64,000 nt of DNA, taken from the NCBI RefSeq assembly GCF_003610895.1, contig NZ_MCAS01000034.1, forward strand, positions 248,001 to 312,000. The letters are read 5' to 3'. The stretch comes from Paraburkholderia fungorum. GTDB taxonomy: Bacteria > Pseudomonadota > Gammaproteobacteria > Burkholderiales > Burkholderiaceae. The position numbers were made by a program, and so were the translations under genes. The notes under the pieces are model-generated. The model was given only the letters and a program-made list of their open reading frames with translations, was not told the DNA's origin and made no database searches. Shown piece by piece: positions 9,133-18,849 of this stretch (position 1 is its first letter; each line of letters begins with the position of its first letter).

Positions 9133-10171
9133 GCTCGCTCACGCCGCGATGCTGCAGGATCAGCGCTTGTGCCCGCATGTCTTGCGGGCTCATGTCGAAG
9201 GCACGGCGAAATGCACGGGTGAAATCGGACGCACTCTGGAAACCGAGTCCGTACGCGATGTCCGTCACCTGAAGATGTGGGAAACGGACTAGTTCGTCCG
9301 CCGCTTCCCGCAAGCGGCGATTGCGGATATAGGCGCCAAGCCCGCCATCGTGTTCGAACCAGCGGTAGATGGTGGCGCGTTTCAGTTGCAGCGCCTCAAC
9401 CACGCTGGTTGGCGTGAGATCGCCCTGATGCAGATTGGCCTCGACGTAGCGCCGCACCTGTCCCATCACGGCGGCCTGGAGCGCGCCCCGGCTCGCACCT
9501 GTCAGGCGTGCCTCTTTGCGGAACGCGGCGATCAGCAGTTGAGCGCCTGTATGGAGGGCATCCGCCGCGGCGAGCGGGTCGAGCATGGGGATTTCCCGGG
9601 CGATCGCCATCATGTGGTCCAGCACGAGGCCGGTTAGCGGTGGGCCCTGCGGAACGATCCGGCCGTGAATCGCCGCGCCGTCACCCAACTCCGCGTCCAC
9701 GATCTCGGCCGGTACGAACAGGTTCAACAGCCGGCTTTCGGGCCGTTCGGCCCGAAACGGCTGATTCATATCGAACGCGACGATGCCCTGCACCGAGCCC
9801 GGCGCGCTGCGTTTCTTGCGCACACCCATCACGTTGCCGATTTCGCCTTCCACGAACAGGTGAAAGGCGTAGTCGCGCCGCGTGTCCGTGGAGACCCGGG
9901 CGACCGAGCGTTCCAGCCGCAGCGCCTGCGTGCTGCAATCCGTAAATACCATGCCGCCTACGGCATAGAGATCGATCTCGCCGCGAAATCCCGTCGCGAC
10001 CTGTTCCTTCGACGGCGGTACGTCGACCACGTGGCCCACGCGCCGGCGCCAGGCGAGAAACTGTTCATCGACTGGTAGCCCATGCGTGCTGAAACGGCTC
10101 GTGGAAATAGCGGAGCGCGATTCGGCTGCGGCGGCAGCGGCCAGATGCGGTGGCAGGGTGCGCTGGTTCAT
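9050..10171 (-). CDS. AraC-family transcriptional regulator
   Basis: A 373-residue regulator: an N-terminal sensing domain (about 40-220) of the AraC-binding type seen in aromatic-catabolism activators, then a C-terminal pair of helix-turn-helix motifs (about 250-345) including VTDIAYGLGFQSASDFTRAF and ending MSPQDMRAQ. The start is the ATG giving MNQRTLPPHL. A 25-residue tail beyond the DNA-binding domain runs into the 3' end of the MFS gene on the other strand, so the two genes overlap tail to tail. The target is unknown; the facing transporter is a reasonable guess. Confidence 0.88.
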   Translation of the reverse strand: MNQRTLPPHLAAAAAAESRSAISTSRFSTHGLPVDEQFLAWRRRVGHVVDVPPSKEQVATGFRGEIDLYAVGGMVFTDCSTQALRLERSVARVSTDTRRDYAFHLFVEGEIGNVMGVRKKRSAPGSVQGIVAFDMNQPFRAERPESRLLNLFVPAEIVDAELGDGAAIHGRIVPQGPPLTGLVLDHMMAIAREIPMLDPLAAADALHTGAQLLIAAFRKEARLTGASRGALQAAVMGQVRRYVEANLHQGDLTPTSVVEALQLKRATIYRWFEHDGGLGAYIRNRRLREAADELVRFPHLQVTDIAYGLGFQSASDFTRAFRRAFDMSPQDMRAQALILQHRGVSELTAGAAKRGHRTHGAFLPRGMPAVRQA

Positions 10172-11110
10172 GGATTGGTGGTGCGAATGACGGGCGCGGT
10201 TCCGGTGATGTAAGCGGCGGAGCGAAGTATTTAACACGCCAACGTCCAGAACTGAGACGTATGGTAAAGCGTATCAAAAAAGCTGCGGTATTGTCCGATG
10301 ATTAGCTGCGTGTCGCTTTCATCGGCTAAGTAATGAATCCGTTTATAACAGAACAGGCCGAGGTGGCGTACTGCCGTCTGAATCTGTCGAAGAGAAGAGT
10401 TGCGAGGATCGGGGGTAGTTGCAGGAGAGCTGACCGGTGCCACAAGGTACCGGCAAAAAAAAGACGGACCTGAGAGTGCGGCAAGATCCGGACGGGCACA
10501 TAGAGGCTCGCCGCCTAGCTGCGAAAACGTTGGGCGCCTTGCCCATCGTGCGTTCGGCGGCGTGATGGTTGCGCCTTCGGACTTGACCGAGCGACCGGTC
10601 GAGGATTGCCACTAAAGTGTCGGCCTCGCCGGGCGCTCGCTCGGTTAAACCCCGGCCTCGCCCCCGCGCGACGCGCAAAATCCGCTTATCGCCGCCAGCC
10701 CTGTCTGGACGAGTGTCGCCTATATTCCACGATTTACTGTAACTCTGACCGCTTTTAAATAGGGCGCGGTTACTTTCAGGTATGCAGAATACGCAGGGAA
10801 TATAGCGCTGATAAACTGTGCGCCGGAGCAGCCGGAATCGCTTCAATGGGGCGATCGCTCCCCTTAATTCGGCGATATAAACCGTCGGATCAGCGGTAGA
10901 AACAGGCCCTTTCTGCAACATGGACCGAAGGGCCGGCCGGCATACTAGCCGATTCGCGGGCCGCTAAAAGGGGCAAATGGTTGGGTGTCCTTCTTTCCGC
11001 GCATGCATGGTGCCGCTCCAGCCGATCTGCCGATCTGCTCCCACCAGCCTCCACCACCTGATTTTCACCAGTATCGAGGGCCTGTCTTGGCCTGTTTTTG
11101 GAAGTGACTC
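10172..11110. other. about 940-bp non-coding gap
   Basis: This stretch lies between the divergent AraC-type regulator and the FtsH-like gene. I see no convincing gene: the longest frame, 192 codons on the minus strand (10343-10921), has scattered cysteines, arginines and prolines and no domain. It presumably holds promoters for both flanking genes, but I could not pick out sigma-70 boxes with confidence. Confidence 0.5.
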
Positions 11111-13015
11111 ATGAAGCCGGGAAAGAATTCGCTTGAGAAAAGACGTGCACGCAAGATCGCCATTGGGGTCGGTGCAGTACTTTTCGCCGTATTGCTCGCA
11201 TTGAGTGTGTGGGCTTACCAGCAGCGCGACGGGCAAACCGATCCGGTGCTTACCGGCATTGCGAGTCAGATGCGTCACGACCCTTCGGCGTGGACGCACG
11301 ATGAGAAAGACGCGTCGCAAATGCTGCGTGATATTCGCGAGGCCAACGTGGCCGCGATCGGCGTGAGCCCGAATGCGATTCTGGTGTCGACGCGCCAGGG
11401 CGCGAAATACTTCGTCACCGACCACAACGCGACGTTCTCGCATGCACTGCTGCTCGGCGAACCCAAAGCCGATCAGGCCGCGTCGTATCAGCTGGTGTGG
11501 CTGCCGGACGCCGATATCCGCACCGGCGCCGCGCGCTGGATGTCGATATTCGGCCTGCTGCGCGACACGATCGGCCTGTTGCTGCCACTGTTGCTGATCG
11601 GCGGCATGGTGTGGTTCATGCGCCGCGAGATGAAGGGCGGTGCGTCGTTGCTCGGCAAGACGCCCACGCTGCGTTTTGACGACGTGATCGGCGCCGGGGA
11701 AGCCAAGGCGGCGCTCGCGGACATCCGCGGCTATCTGTCCGATCCGAAGCAATTCACGTCGATGGGCGTGCGCGCGCCGTGCGGCGTTCTGATGGTCGGC
11801 GGCCCGGGCGTTGGCAAGACGCGGCTTGCGCAGGCGCTCGCCGGTGAATGCGGCGCGAACTTCATTTCAATCACGGGCAGCTATTTCAGCGCAAAGTACT
11901 ACGGCGTCGGCATCCAGAAGGTCAAACATCTGTTTGAACTCGCGCGCAAGAATGCGCCCACCGTGATCTTCATCGACGAAGCCGACGGTCTCGCCAAACG
12001 CACGGATACCGGCGGCGGCCCCGTCGAAGCGGAGAGCAACCGCATCATCAATCAGTTGCTGGCGGAAATGGATGGCTTTGCCGCCAACGAAGGCGTCATC
12101 ATCGTCGCGGCGACGAATCACCCGGACAATCTGGACGAAGCATTGCGCCGTCCGGGCCGGTTTGACCGCACGGTCCAGGTCCGTTTGCCCGACCGCGAGG
12201 AGCGCGCGAAAATTTTCCGCTTCTACGCGCAGAAGCTGAAGTCGAAGGCCGCGGACATCGACTACGACCAGCTCGCTCGCCTGACCACGGGTCTTTCTCC
12301 TGCTACCGTCGCGATGGTGGTGAATCAGGCCGGGCTGGTCGCACGCAAAGCCGGCGAGACGGAAATCGCGTCGAAGCATTTCATGGAGGCAATCAAGATT
12401 GCGCGCATCGGCGACGTGAGCGGCGCGGAGCGGGCGCTGAGCGAAGACGAACGCACGCGTATCGCGGTGCACGAAGCGGGACACGGTCTCGTTGCCGCAC
12501 TGCTCGGCACCGGCGTGCTGGAAGAGGTCACGATCTTGCCGCGTGGCGGCGCATTGGGTGTCGCGCTGATCACGAAGGCGCAGGACAAGCACCTGTACCG
12601 CGAGACTGAAATCCGCAACGAGATCCAGGTCCTGCTTGGCGGGCGCAACGCCGAAATTCTCACGTTCTCCGAAGCGTCGAGCGGTGCCGCGTCGGATCTT
12701 CAGGAAGCGTCGCGCATCAGTCTCGACATGGTGTCCAAGTTCGGCTTCAATCGCGACGGCGATCTGTTCAGCCTCGCAGCGCTGCCGTCGCAGTACGCGG
12801 GCCTGCAAATGAAGAGCGCCATCGAACACGCCAATGTGCTGCTCAAGGAATTGAACGAGTTGTGCTATGGACTGCTGCACGCTTACGAACCCGTACTGCG
12901 CGCCATTGCCGATGAACTGCTCGAACGGGAAACCGTCCCTGGCGAAACTGTTTACCGGTTGATCAAGGAGCACAAGAGTGCGCTGAAGATCGTCCACGAG
13001 CCGGCTGCCGCCTGA
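11111..13015 (+). CDS. divergent FtsH-like AAA+ zinc metalloprotease
   Basis: A 634-residue membrane protease with the FtsH plan: an N-terminal transmembrane helix (about 18-34), a periplasmic domain, a second helix (about 155-175), an AAA+ module with Walker A GGPGVGKT (230-237), Walker B IFIDEAD and the SRH segment ALRRPGRFDR, then an M41 peptidase domain with the zinc motif HEAGH (454-458). The pore loop reads YYGVG where housekeeping FtsH has FVGVG, so an aromatic is kept. The sequence is clearly diverged from canonical FtsH, so this is probably a second copy with a specialised role. It is preceded by a long gap and stands alone. Confidence 0.92.
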   Translation: MKPGKNSLEKRRARKIAIGVGAVLFAVLLALSVWAYQQRDGQTDPVLTGIASQMRHDPSAWTHDEKDASQMLRDIREANVAAIGVSPNAILVSTRQGAKYFVTDHNATFSHALLLGEPKADQAASYQLVWLPDADIRTGAARWMSIFGLLRDTIGLLLPLLLIGGMVWFMRREMKGGASLLGKTPTLRFDDVIGAGEAKAALADIRGYLSDPKQFTSMGVRAPCGVLMVGGPGVGKTRLAQALAGECGANFISITGSYFSAKYYGVGIQKVKHLFELARKNAPTVIFIDEADGLAKRTDTGGGPVEAESNRIINQLLAEMDGFAANEGVIIVAATNHPDNLDEALRRPGRFDRTVQVRLPDREERAKIFRFYAQKLKSKAADIDYDQLARLTTGLSPATVAMVVNQAGLVARKAGETEIASKHFMEAIKIARIGDVSGAERALSEDERTRIAVHEAGHGLVAALLGTGVLEEVTILPRGGALGVALITKAQDKHLYRETEIRNEIQVLLGGRNAEILTFSEASSGAASDLQEASRISLDMVSKFGFNRDGDLFSLAALPSQYAGLQMKSAIEHANVLLKELNELCYGLLHAYEPVLRAIADELLERETVPGETVYRLIKEHKSALKIVHEPAAA

Positions 13016-13027
13016 GCAATTTATTTA

Positions 13028-13267
13028 TCACGCGTCGTCTGCGTCGTCTGACTGGTTCACCGGTGGTGGCGTTTCGCCTTTTGCCGGCAATGGCTCATCG
13101 AGACCCGGTTCGACCGGCGTGGGGATGGCGTCGCCAATCGGCCTGGATACCTCGGTAGGCGGGCTGCCCGGATCTTCATCGGGCTTGTGGTCCGGCTCGT
13201 TTGGGGGATTTGCCTTGGTTGCCAGAATGGTTGCCAAAAGCGCTCTCCGGTTGATTGCAGTAAGCAA
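13028..13267 (-). CDS. small proline- and aspartate-rich hypothetical protein
   Basis: A 79-residue frame with a short N-terminal hydrophobic segment and then a low-complexity acidic, proline-rich tail (repeated P, D, E, G; ends SDDADDA). The only available start is a TTG with a weak TGGTGA upstream, which lowers confidence. It is convergent with the FtsH-like gene and ends 13 bases from it. I recognise no family. The skewed composition could also reflect a fortuitous open frame. Confidence 0.4.
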   Translation of the reverse strand: MLTAINRRALLATILATKANPPNEPDHKPDEDPGSPPTEVSRPIGDAIPTPVEPGLDEPLPAKGETPPPVNQSDDADDA

Positions 13268-13323
13268 TCACCAGCAATGCGCGTTCCACGGCCTGGATTG
13301 AGCGCCGCACGCAACCCGAACCC

Positions 13324-14118
13324 TTATAAAACCCCGGATTTCCAGACCATTTGCGCGGCGGCTGCCAGCACGAACAGTAGAACCAGAACCCGAAACGCCG
13401 CCGGCGGCAAACGGTCCCTAAGCGGCCGTACCAGGAGCATGCCCGCGATCACCGGCACGCTGGCACACGCCGAAATGACCAGGTCGCTCCAGCTGGCATG
13501 CGCGCCGCCACTGAACGCCGCCACCAGCGTGATGATCGATACCACCAGGATAATCGCGATCTGCTTGGTAAAAGCCTTCCCCGTGGCACCCGTGGCGATC
13601 AGATACATCGCCAGCAAAGGACCCGGCACCGAAGCGATACTTTCCATGACTGCTGCGCCGAATCCCAATACGAAGCCCGCGGGCTTCGCCCACGTCGGCG
13701 ACAACGTAAGCCGCGGCGACAGCAGCAGGAGCAGGGCCGCAACGATCAGCAAGATGCCTGCGGCAGCCTGTGCGCGATGTGGCGCGAGCGAGATCAATAC
13801 GCTCACGCCGACAAGGTTGCCCACCACCGTGCCGATCAACGGCGCGGCAATGCGCCGGACCGTCGGCAGCAACTCGCCGCCTTCCAGTGCCTGGGGAATA
13901 TTGCCGAGGATGATCGGCATGGACAGCAATAGAACGGCCTCCTTGATCGGCATGAACTGGCTGAGAATCGGCATCGCCACCAGCGGTACGCCGATACTGA
14001 CCACGCCCTTGACCATGCCGCCGAGTAGCAGCGCCGCAATGATGCCAAGCAGCGCGTAGAGGCTGAGCGTCTGCAGGCTCGCGCCAAGCACGCCGTCGGC
14101 GAAACTGAAATGAAACAT
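13324..14118 (-). CDS. TauE/SafE-family membrane exporter
   Basis: A 264-residue integral membrane protein with about eight helices and the TauE/SafE pattern: GGMVKGVVSIGVPLVAMPIL near the N-terminus and the second-half repeat including GFVLGFGAAVMESIASVPGPL. The family exports sulfite, sulfoacetate and related anions, but the substrate here cannot be read from sequence. I chose the ATG at 14118 (MFHFSFADG), since the in-frame extension upstream is hydrophilic and uncharacteristic. Confidence 0.87.
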   Translation of the reverse strand: MFHFSFADGVLGASLQTLSLYALLGIIAALLLGGMVKGVVSIGVPLVAMPILSQFMPIKEAVLLLSMPIILGNIPQALEGGELLPTVRRIAAPLIGTVVGNLVGVSVLISLAPHRAQAAAGILLIVAALLLLLSPRLTLSPTWAKPAGFVLGFGAAVMESIASVPGPLLAMYLIATGATGKAFTKQIAIILVVSIITLVAAFSGGAHASWSDLVISACASVPVIAGMLLVRPLRDRLPPAAFRVLVLLFVLAAAAQMVWKSGVL

Positions 14119-14333
14119 CGTTGGTGTCCGCGAGCCAACCGCGCTGACCGGATGGACCGGAGCATGCGCGGGCAGTGGCTTGTTTTTATTGTTCGGCCTG
14201 TTCAGTGCCCGCGTGTCGCGCAAGGTTCGAAGCAGCCGGCCAGGTGAGGCCGCATGATACCGCGCCTGCACTCAAGTCGCATGAAGGCATATCGTAAGCT
14301 TTCCTGCCTTCATTCCCGCCTTCGTTCCCGTCT

Positions 14334-15542
14334 TCAAACAGCATCTGAAGTGGCGTCTTCATCCTTCAATGCGTGCTCGTTGCGCGCGGCAAACGAAGAG
14401 GCCGGCGCAGGCGTTATGTGCGGGCCAATCTGCGCACCAGCCTGAGCCCTCGTGCCGGGCTGTGCGTACCGTGTTTTCAGGCGCAGAATCGGCGCTTCGA
14501 TCAGGCGCCAGGACAGCACGGCCAATGTCAGCGAAATCAGGAACGACGCGGCAATGCCGGCGGCGTGCGCCCATGTCGGTACGGCGCCGCCAAAAAACGT
14601 CGTGGCGTGGCGGTTGCGGGTCAGGTCCGGAATCAGGTTGTGGTAGAGGTAAAAGCCGTAGCTGATGCGTCCGAAGTTCGCCAGCCACGCGGTTTCAAGC
14701 AGACCGATCACTGCGGCGTTGCGGCAGCACGCAATCGAACACACAAGCGCCGCGATCGTGACGCCGTACAAGGCGCTGACCATCGTGAAGGCAAGCGGGC
14801 TGTTCAACTGACTCCACATCGGCTCGGTCGCGCAAAATCCCGCAAGGCAAACACCCAGCACGAACAGCGTCAGGCCGTGTCCCAGCACGATGCGCAAGCG
14901 GCTCGTTTTCCCGGCGATCATCAGGCCGCCCATTCCACCCAATGCGAGCAGCCAGAAGTTGGTCAGCGGATGCGTATAGATGGTGATGTCCTGCCACTGC
15001 GCCGCACGCATCGCCAGCAGCGAGGTCAGCCCAACCGCGACGACCGCGAGACACACCGTGCGATGCCGCCGCGCCGTAACCAGCAGTAATAATGGCGCGA
15101 ACACCAGATAAAACTGTTCTTCGATCGCGAGACTCCAGAGATGCGAGTAACGACCTGGCCAGTAATGCAGCACGGAACCGATCCAGATGTTCGACAGATA
15201 GGCGAAATGAAACGGCATGCCGCCCACTAACTCAGGGCTTGCCAGGCCGAACGCCATCAGCACGCACATCGTGACCAGCATCAGGTAGTAGACCGGAAAG
15301 ATGCGCAGCGTGCGGCGCAACAGGAAGCGCTTCAGTTCAGCACCGAACCTGCTTTCGTTTGTTTCGATACGTGCGCGTTGCGCGGACAGAATCCCGGTGA
15401 TCAGAAAGCCGCTCAGCGCGAAAAAGATCCACACGCCGAGGTGACCGATCTCACCGATTTCACCGAATAGACGGTGCTGAAAAAAGACCATCAAGACTGC
15501 AATCGCGCGCAATCCGTCGAAGCCGGCAATCCTGTTGTTCAT
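14334..15542 (-). CDS. acyltransferase family 3 membrane protein
   Basis: A 402-residue polytopic protein starting MNNRIAGFDGLRAIAVLMVFFQH, the classic opening of the OafA/NodX-type acyltransferase-3 family. It also has the LSGFLITG and WSLAIEEQFYLVFA segments with their conserved acidic pair. These enzymes O-acylate surface sugars, peptidoglycan or secondary metabolites at the inner membrane. The acceptor is unknown. It is transcribed away from the OpgC-like gene across a shared AT-rich region. Confidence 0.92.
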   Translation of the reverse strand: MNNRIAGFDGLRAIAVLMVFFQHRLFGEIGEIGHLGVWIFFALSGFLITGILSAQRARIETNESRFGAELKRFLLRRTLRIFPVYYLMLVTMCVLMAFGLASPELVGGMPFHFAYLSNIWIGSVLHYWPGRYSHLWSLAIEEQFYLVFAPLLLLVTARRHRTVCLAVVAVGLTSLLAMRAAQWQDITIYTHPLTNFWLLALGGMGGLMIAGKTSRLRIVLGHGLTLFVLGVCLAGFCATEPMWSQLNSPLAFTMVSALYGVTIAALVCSIACCRNAAVIGLLETAWLANFGRISYGFYLYHNLIPDLTRNRHATTFFGGAVPTWAHAAGIAASFLISLTLAVLSWRLIEAPILRLKTRYAQPGTRAQAGAQIGPHITPAPASSFAARNEHALKDEDATSDAV

Positions 15543-15929
15543 GAGGTTTTCTTCCAGCCGTATTGCATAAATTCATCCTACGATGAAAAAAAGCGAAAAA
15601 AATCGCGCATCGTAATACGTGATTTTTTTCAGTGGCCTTTACCGATTGCGCTCGCGCTGGACGCATTAAAAGCCGCAAAACTTGCTGCAAGGTTTTCCGT
15701 CGATTTCATGCGACGGCTCAGTATTACGGCGTACCGACATTCGAATTTCAGATTGCTGCCACGTCCTATGTATTTAAAGGGCGGTTGTCAGCGCGCGCCG
15801 GGCTCGCGCACGGACTCGGCGGGAACGTTTTATTGTCATGGAGTTCCTAACAGGAACAACGGCAATACAACGGCAATTCCCCGTTTTTCACGGCGCATTG
15901 CAGACACGCGCCATCTTGCGAGAACCAGA
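15543..15929. promoter_or_regulatory. AT-rich divergent promoter region with nested inverted repeats
   Basis: This 387-bp region between the divergent acyltransferase and OpgC-like genes is visibly more AT-rich than its surroundings. Near its left end TACGATG (15579-15585) and CATCGTA (15608-15614) form a 7-bp inverted repeat that encloses GCGA-A6-TCGC, next to runs of A and T. This looks like a regulator site close to the acyltransferase start. No gene is apparent. Confidence 0.45.
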
Positions 15930-17036
15930 ATGGACATTCGTCGCGGACGCTCGATCGAAGTGGATTTTTTCCGTGGCGTCGTGTTGATCGTCATCGTGCT
16001 GGATCACATCCCCGGTAGCACCTTGTCGCATCTGATGTTGCATAGCTATGCGTTATGCGACTCCGCTGAAGTGTTCGTCTTCCTCGGCGGCTACGCGTCG
16101 GCGGCGGCGTATACGGCGGTCCTTTCAGGGCGTGGCGAGAGCGCTGCGGCGATGCGTTTTGTCCGGCGCTGCTGGGAGATCTATCGCGCCTATCTGTTGA
16201 CGGCCGTGTTGACGCTGCTGTCCGGCGCCGTTCTCGCGTTCCTGCATCTGAACCAGCCGATGGTCGACCTGAGCGGCTGGCAACCGTTTGCGCTTCAGCC
16301 GCTGCGTGAAGCGTTCGATATTGCCGTGCTGCGGCACCAGCCGTATCTGTCGAGCGTGCTGCCCATGTACGTGATCTTCGCGCTGTGCGTCCCGTTTGCC
16401 GTGCCGTTGGCGCGCCGCTCGCCGCTTGCCGCACTGGGCCTGAGCATGACGGTCTGGGCGCTCGCCCGGCCGCTGGCCGCGCTATTTAGCATTGACGACG
16501 TGGCCGACTGGGCTTTTAATCCGTTTGCCTGGCAACTGATGTTCGTGCTTGGTATTCTCTGCCGGGTGCAACCCGTCAGCGAACGCTTTCACGCCACCCG
16601 CACGGCGCGCTGGTTCACGCGTGCCGCGGTGGCCGCGGTGCTGGCGTTCGCCATCGTCAAGCTCTTCATACTGACGCAGCCGTTGCCTGGCGTACTTAAA
16701 CAGAACCTTTCCATGGAACGCGTGATCAACTTTATCGTTATCGCCTGGCTCGCCGCGCAGTTCGTGCGCGTGGGCAGCATCGCCTGGCTCGCCCAGCGGT
16801 TGCCGGCCGTGGTAACCGTCGGCCGTACCGGGCTCGTGTGTTTTGTGACCGGCACGCTGGTGTCGTTGATCGTCGATACGGCGACGCGGCATACGTTCCA
16901 CGGCTTTCGCGGCACGCTGATCGGACTCGGCGGCGATCTGGTCGCCATCGGCGCGGTGCTGATGATCGCGCGCGGCTGGAACGACTGGAAAGGGCAGCAG
17001 TCGCGCACGGCTGCCAACCGCGCGCGTTACGGATGA
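15930..17036 (+). CDS. OpgC-domain membrane protein
   Basis: A 368-residue protein with about ten transmembrane helices and the OpgC opening: DIRRGRSIEVDFFRGVVL, then LDHIPGS and SAEVFVFLGGYASA. OpgC-like proteins add succinyl or similar groups to periplasmic glucans; the exact acceptor here is not known. I chose the ATG at 15930, since the in-frame sequence upstream is non-coding in character. Its stop codon overlaps a possible ATG of the following tannase-like gene. Confidence 0.86.
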   Translation: MDIRRGRSIEVDFFRGVVLIVIVLDHIPGSTLSHLMLHSYALCDSAEVFVFLGGYASAAAYTAVLSGRGESAAAMRFVRRCWEIYRAYLLTAVLTLLSGAVLAFLHLNQPMVDLSGWQPFALQPLREAFDIAVLRHQPYLSSVLPMYVIFALCVPFAVPLARRSPLAALGLSMTVWALARPLAALFSIDDVADWAFNPFAWQLMFVLGILCRVQPVSERFHATRTARWFTRAAVAAVLAFAIVKLFILTQPLPGVLKQNLSMERVINFIVIAWLAAQFVRVGSIAWLAQRLPAVVTVGRTGLVCFVTGTLVSLIVDTATRHTFHGFRGTLIGLGGDLVAIGAVLMIARGWNDWKGQQSRTAANRARYG

Positions 17037-18712
17037 GGGCGCGTGCGCGCCTCGTGCGCCATGTGAATTTGATGCGAGCTTCGCGCACGCTGGCGATAGT
17101 CGCCGGCGCGCTGCTATGGCTGAACGCACCGGCGGCATTCGCCGTGGGCAAGGACGCGCTGCTCGCCATGCGCTGCGTGGAGCTTGCGGGTGCGGTGTTA
17201 CCTCCCGAGCTGATCGCTTTACCTACCGCCGGCGTGCAGATCGAAAGCGCGGCGATGGTGGCGGCCACCGCGCCTGGCAATCAGCAAGGCGGCGAATATT
17301 GCCGCATTACCGGCCGTATCAAGGGGCTCAACGCCACCACACCGGATATCCGCTTCGACCTGAATCTGCCGCGCCGCTGGAACGGCCGTGCGCTGCAGAT
17401 CGGCGGCGGGGGCTATAACGGCGTGGTGGTGAGCGGCACGGGCGTGATGCCGTTCTCGCCGGATCGCGCACCGCTCGCGCAGGGCTATGCGACCTTCGGC
17501 GACGACTCCGGGCATGTGGGCAATTCGTCGCTCGCGGTGTTCGGCCTCGTGGATGAAGCGGTGACGAATTTCGGCTACGCGCATCTGAAGAAAACGCACG
17601 ACGCCGCGCTCGCACTCATTGTGCGTGCTTACGGCCGCCCGCCGCAGCGAATGTATTTCGCCGGCGGCTCGACGGGTGGCCGCGAAGGCTACACGGTGAT
17701 GCAGCGCTATCCCGACGACTACGACGGCGTGATCGCCAATTCCCCCGCGCTCAATTTTTCCGGCGTGCGCTTGATGGGCGTGAAGCTGGGTCACGCGGAA
17801 TACGCGACGCCCGGCGGTTTCATCCCGCCGCCATTGCTCGAGCACGTGTACGAACGCACGGTTGCGGTTTGCGACCGGCTCGATGGCGCGGCGGACGGCA
17901 TCGTCAGCGACGTGGCCGGCTGCCGGCAACACGAAGCGGAAATCATTGCCTCGTTGCGCTGCGCCGGACGCACCCCCGTGCATGACGAATGCCTCACCGA
18001 CGCGCAACTCGCCACCTTGCTGCTGATGCGCGATGGTCTGTCGTTGCCCTACAAGCTCGCGTGGGGCGTCACCGGCTATCCTGGCTACAACGTCTTTCAG
18101 GGCACGCGTCTGACCGGCCTGCTCGGGCTTGCGCATCAGCCTGAGCGTTTGCCGGTGCCGACCTTCTTCGCCAATGGCTACCTGTTCGCGCAGGGCGACG
18201 GCTACATCCGCTATTTCGTGACGCGCAACGAGCAGTTCGATCCGCTCGGCTTCGACCCGTCGCATCCTGGCAAGTATCGCGGCCAACTCGTTACGCTGTC
18301 ACAGACGATCGGCGCGATGAACCCCGATCTCGCACGCTACATCGCGCACGGCGGCAAGCTCATCACGCTGCAAGGCCTTGCCGACGAAGTCATCAGCCCG
18401 AACCAGACGATTGCCTATTACGAGGCGCTGATCGACCGCTTCGGCTTGGACCAGGTCAACGGGTTCATGCGGCTCTACATGGTGCCGGGTTTTCAACATG
18501 GCAGCGGCGTGTTCATTCCCTCCGTGGATCTGCTGGGCGCGCTCGACAACTGGGTGACGCGTGGCGTATCGCCCGAGACGCTGACCGCCACCGATATCGC
18601 GGCCGCAACCAACGGACGCTCGCGTCCGTTGTGCCGTTACCCGCTGTTTCCCCGCTATAACGGCAAGGGCAACGTGAATCTTGCCAGCAGTTTCGCGTGC
18701 GCCGAACCCTGA
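17033..18712 (+). CDS. tannase/feruloyl esterase family protein, secreted
   Basis: A 559-residue protein with an N-terminal signal peptide ending AAFA, then a tannase/feruloyl esterase domain. The nucleophile motif is GGSTGGR with the serine near residue 213; DEVIS and the PGFQHGSG segment supply the likely acid and histidine of the triad. Such enzymes hydrolyse esters of phenolic acids in the periplasm or outside the cell. The ATG at 17033 overlaps the opgC stop (ATGA); a start at 17072 gives a shorter, equally good signal peptide. The cysteine pairs are typical of this disulfide-bonded family. Confidence 0.88.
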   Translation: MRARARLVRHVNLMRASRTLAIVAGALLWLNAPAAFAVGKDALLAMRCVELAGAVLPPELIALPTAGVQIESAAMVAATAPGNQQGGEYCRITGRIKGLNATTPDIRFDLNLPRRWNGRALQIGGGGYNGVVVSGTGVMPFSPDRAPLAQGYATFGDDSGHVGNSSLAVFGLVDEAVTNFGYAHLKKTHDAALALIVRAYGRPPQRMYFAGGSTGGREGYTVMQRYPDDYDGVIANSPALNFSGVRLMGVKLGHAEYATPGGFIPPPLLEHVYERTVAVCDRLDGAADGIVSDVAGCRQHEAEIIASLRCAGRTPVHDECLTDAQLATLLLMRDGLSLPYKLAWGVTGYPGYNVFQGTRLTGLLGLAHQPERLPVPTFFANGYLFAQGDGYIRYFVTRNEQFDPLGFDPSHPGKYRGQLVTLSQTIGAMNPDLARYIAHGGKLITLQGLADEVISPNQTIAYYEALIDRFGLDQVNGFMRLYMVPGFQHGSGVFIPSVDLLGALDNWVTRGVSPETLTATDIAAATNGRSRPLCRYPLFPRYNGKGNVNLASSFACAEP

Positions 18713-18849
18713 CGGGCCTCGCATGGCCGTTTTTCCGGAATATCGGGGTTATGCTGCAGGCTTTCCCACTTTCAATTACATTGCGGGTGCGGCCGCATAT
18801 TCGCACCGCCTCCTACTAATCAAAACCGGTGTCTGCCATCGTCGAATCC

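Noticed and set aside
9270..9290. GGAC-TAGTTC-GTCC inside the AraC-type gene as another operator copy
   Set aside because: The half-sites are in reversed order, the spacer is six bases and it lies in coding sequence, so it is not the same motif.
10343..10921. A 192-codon open frame on the minus strand in the gap before the FtsH-like gene
   Set aside because: No domain, odd composition rich in Arg, Cys and Pro, and no ribosome-binding site; it looks like a chance frame in GC-rich DNA.
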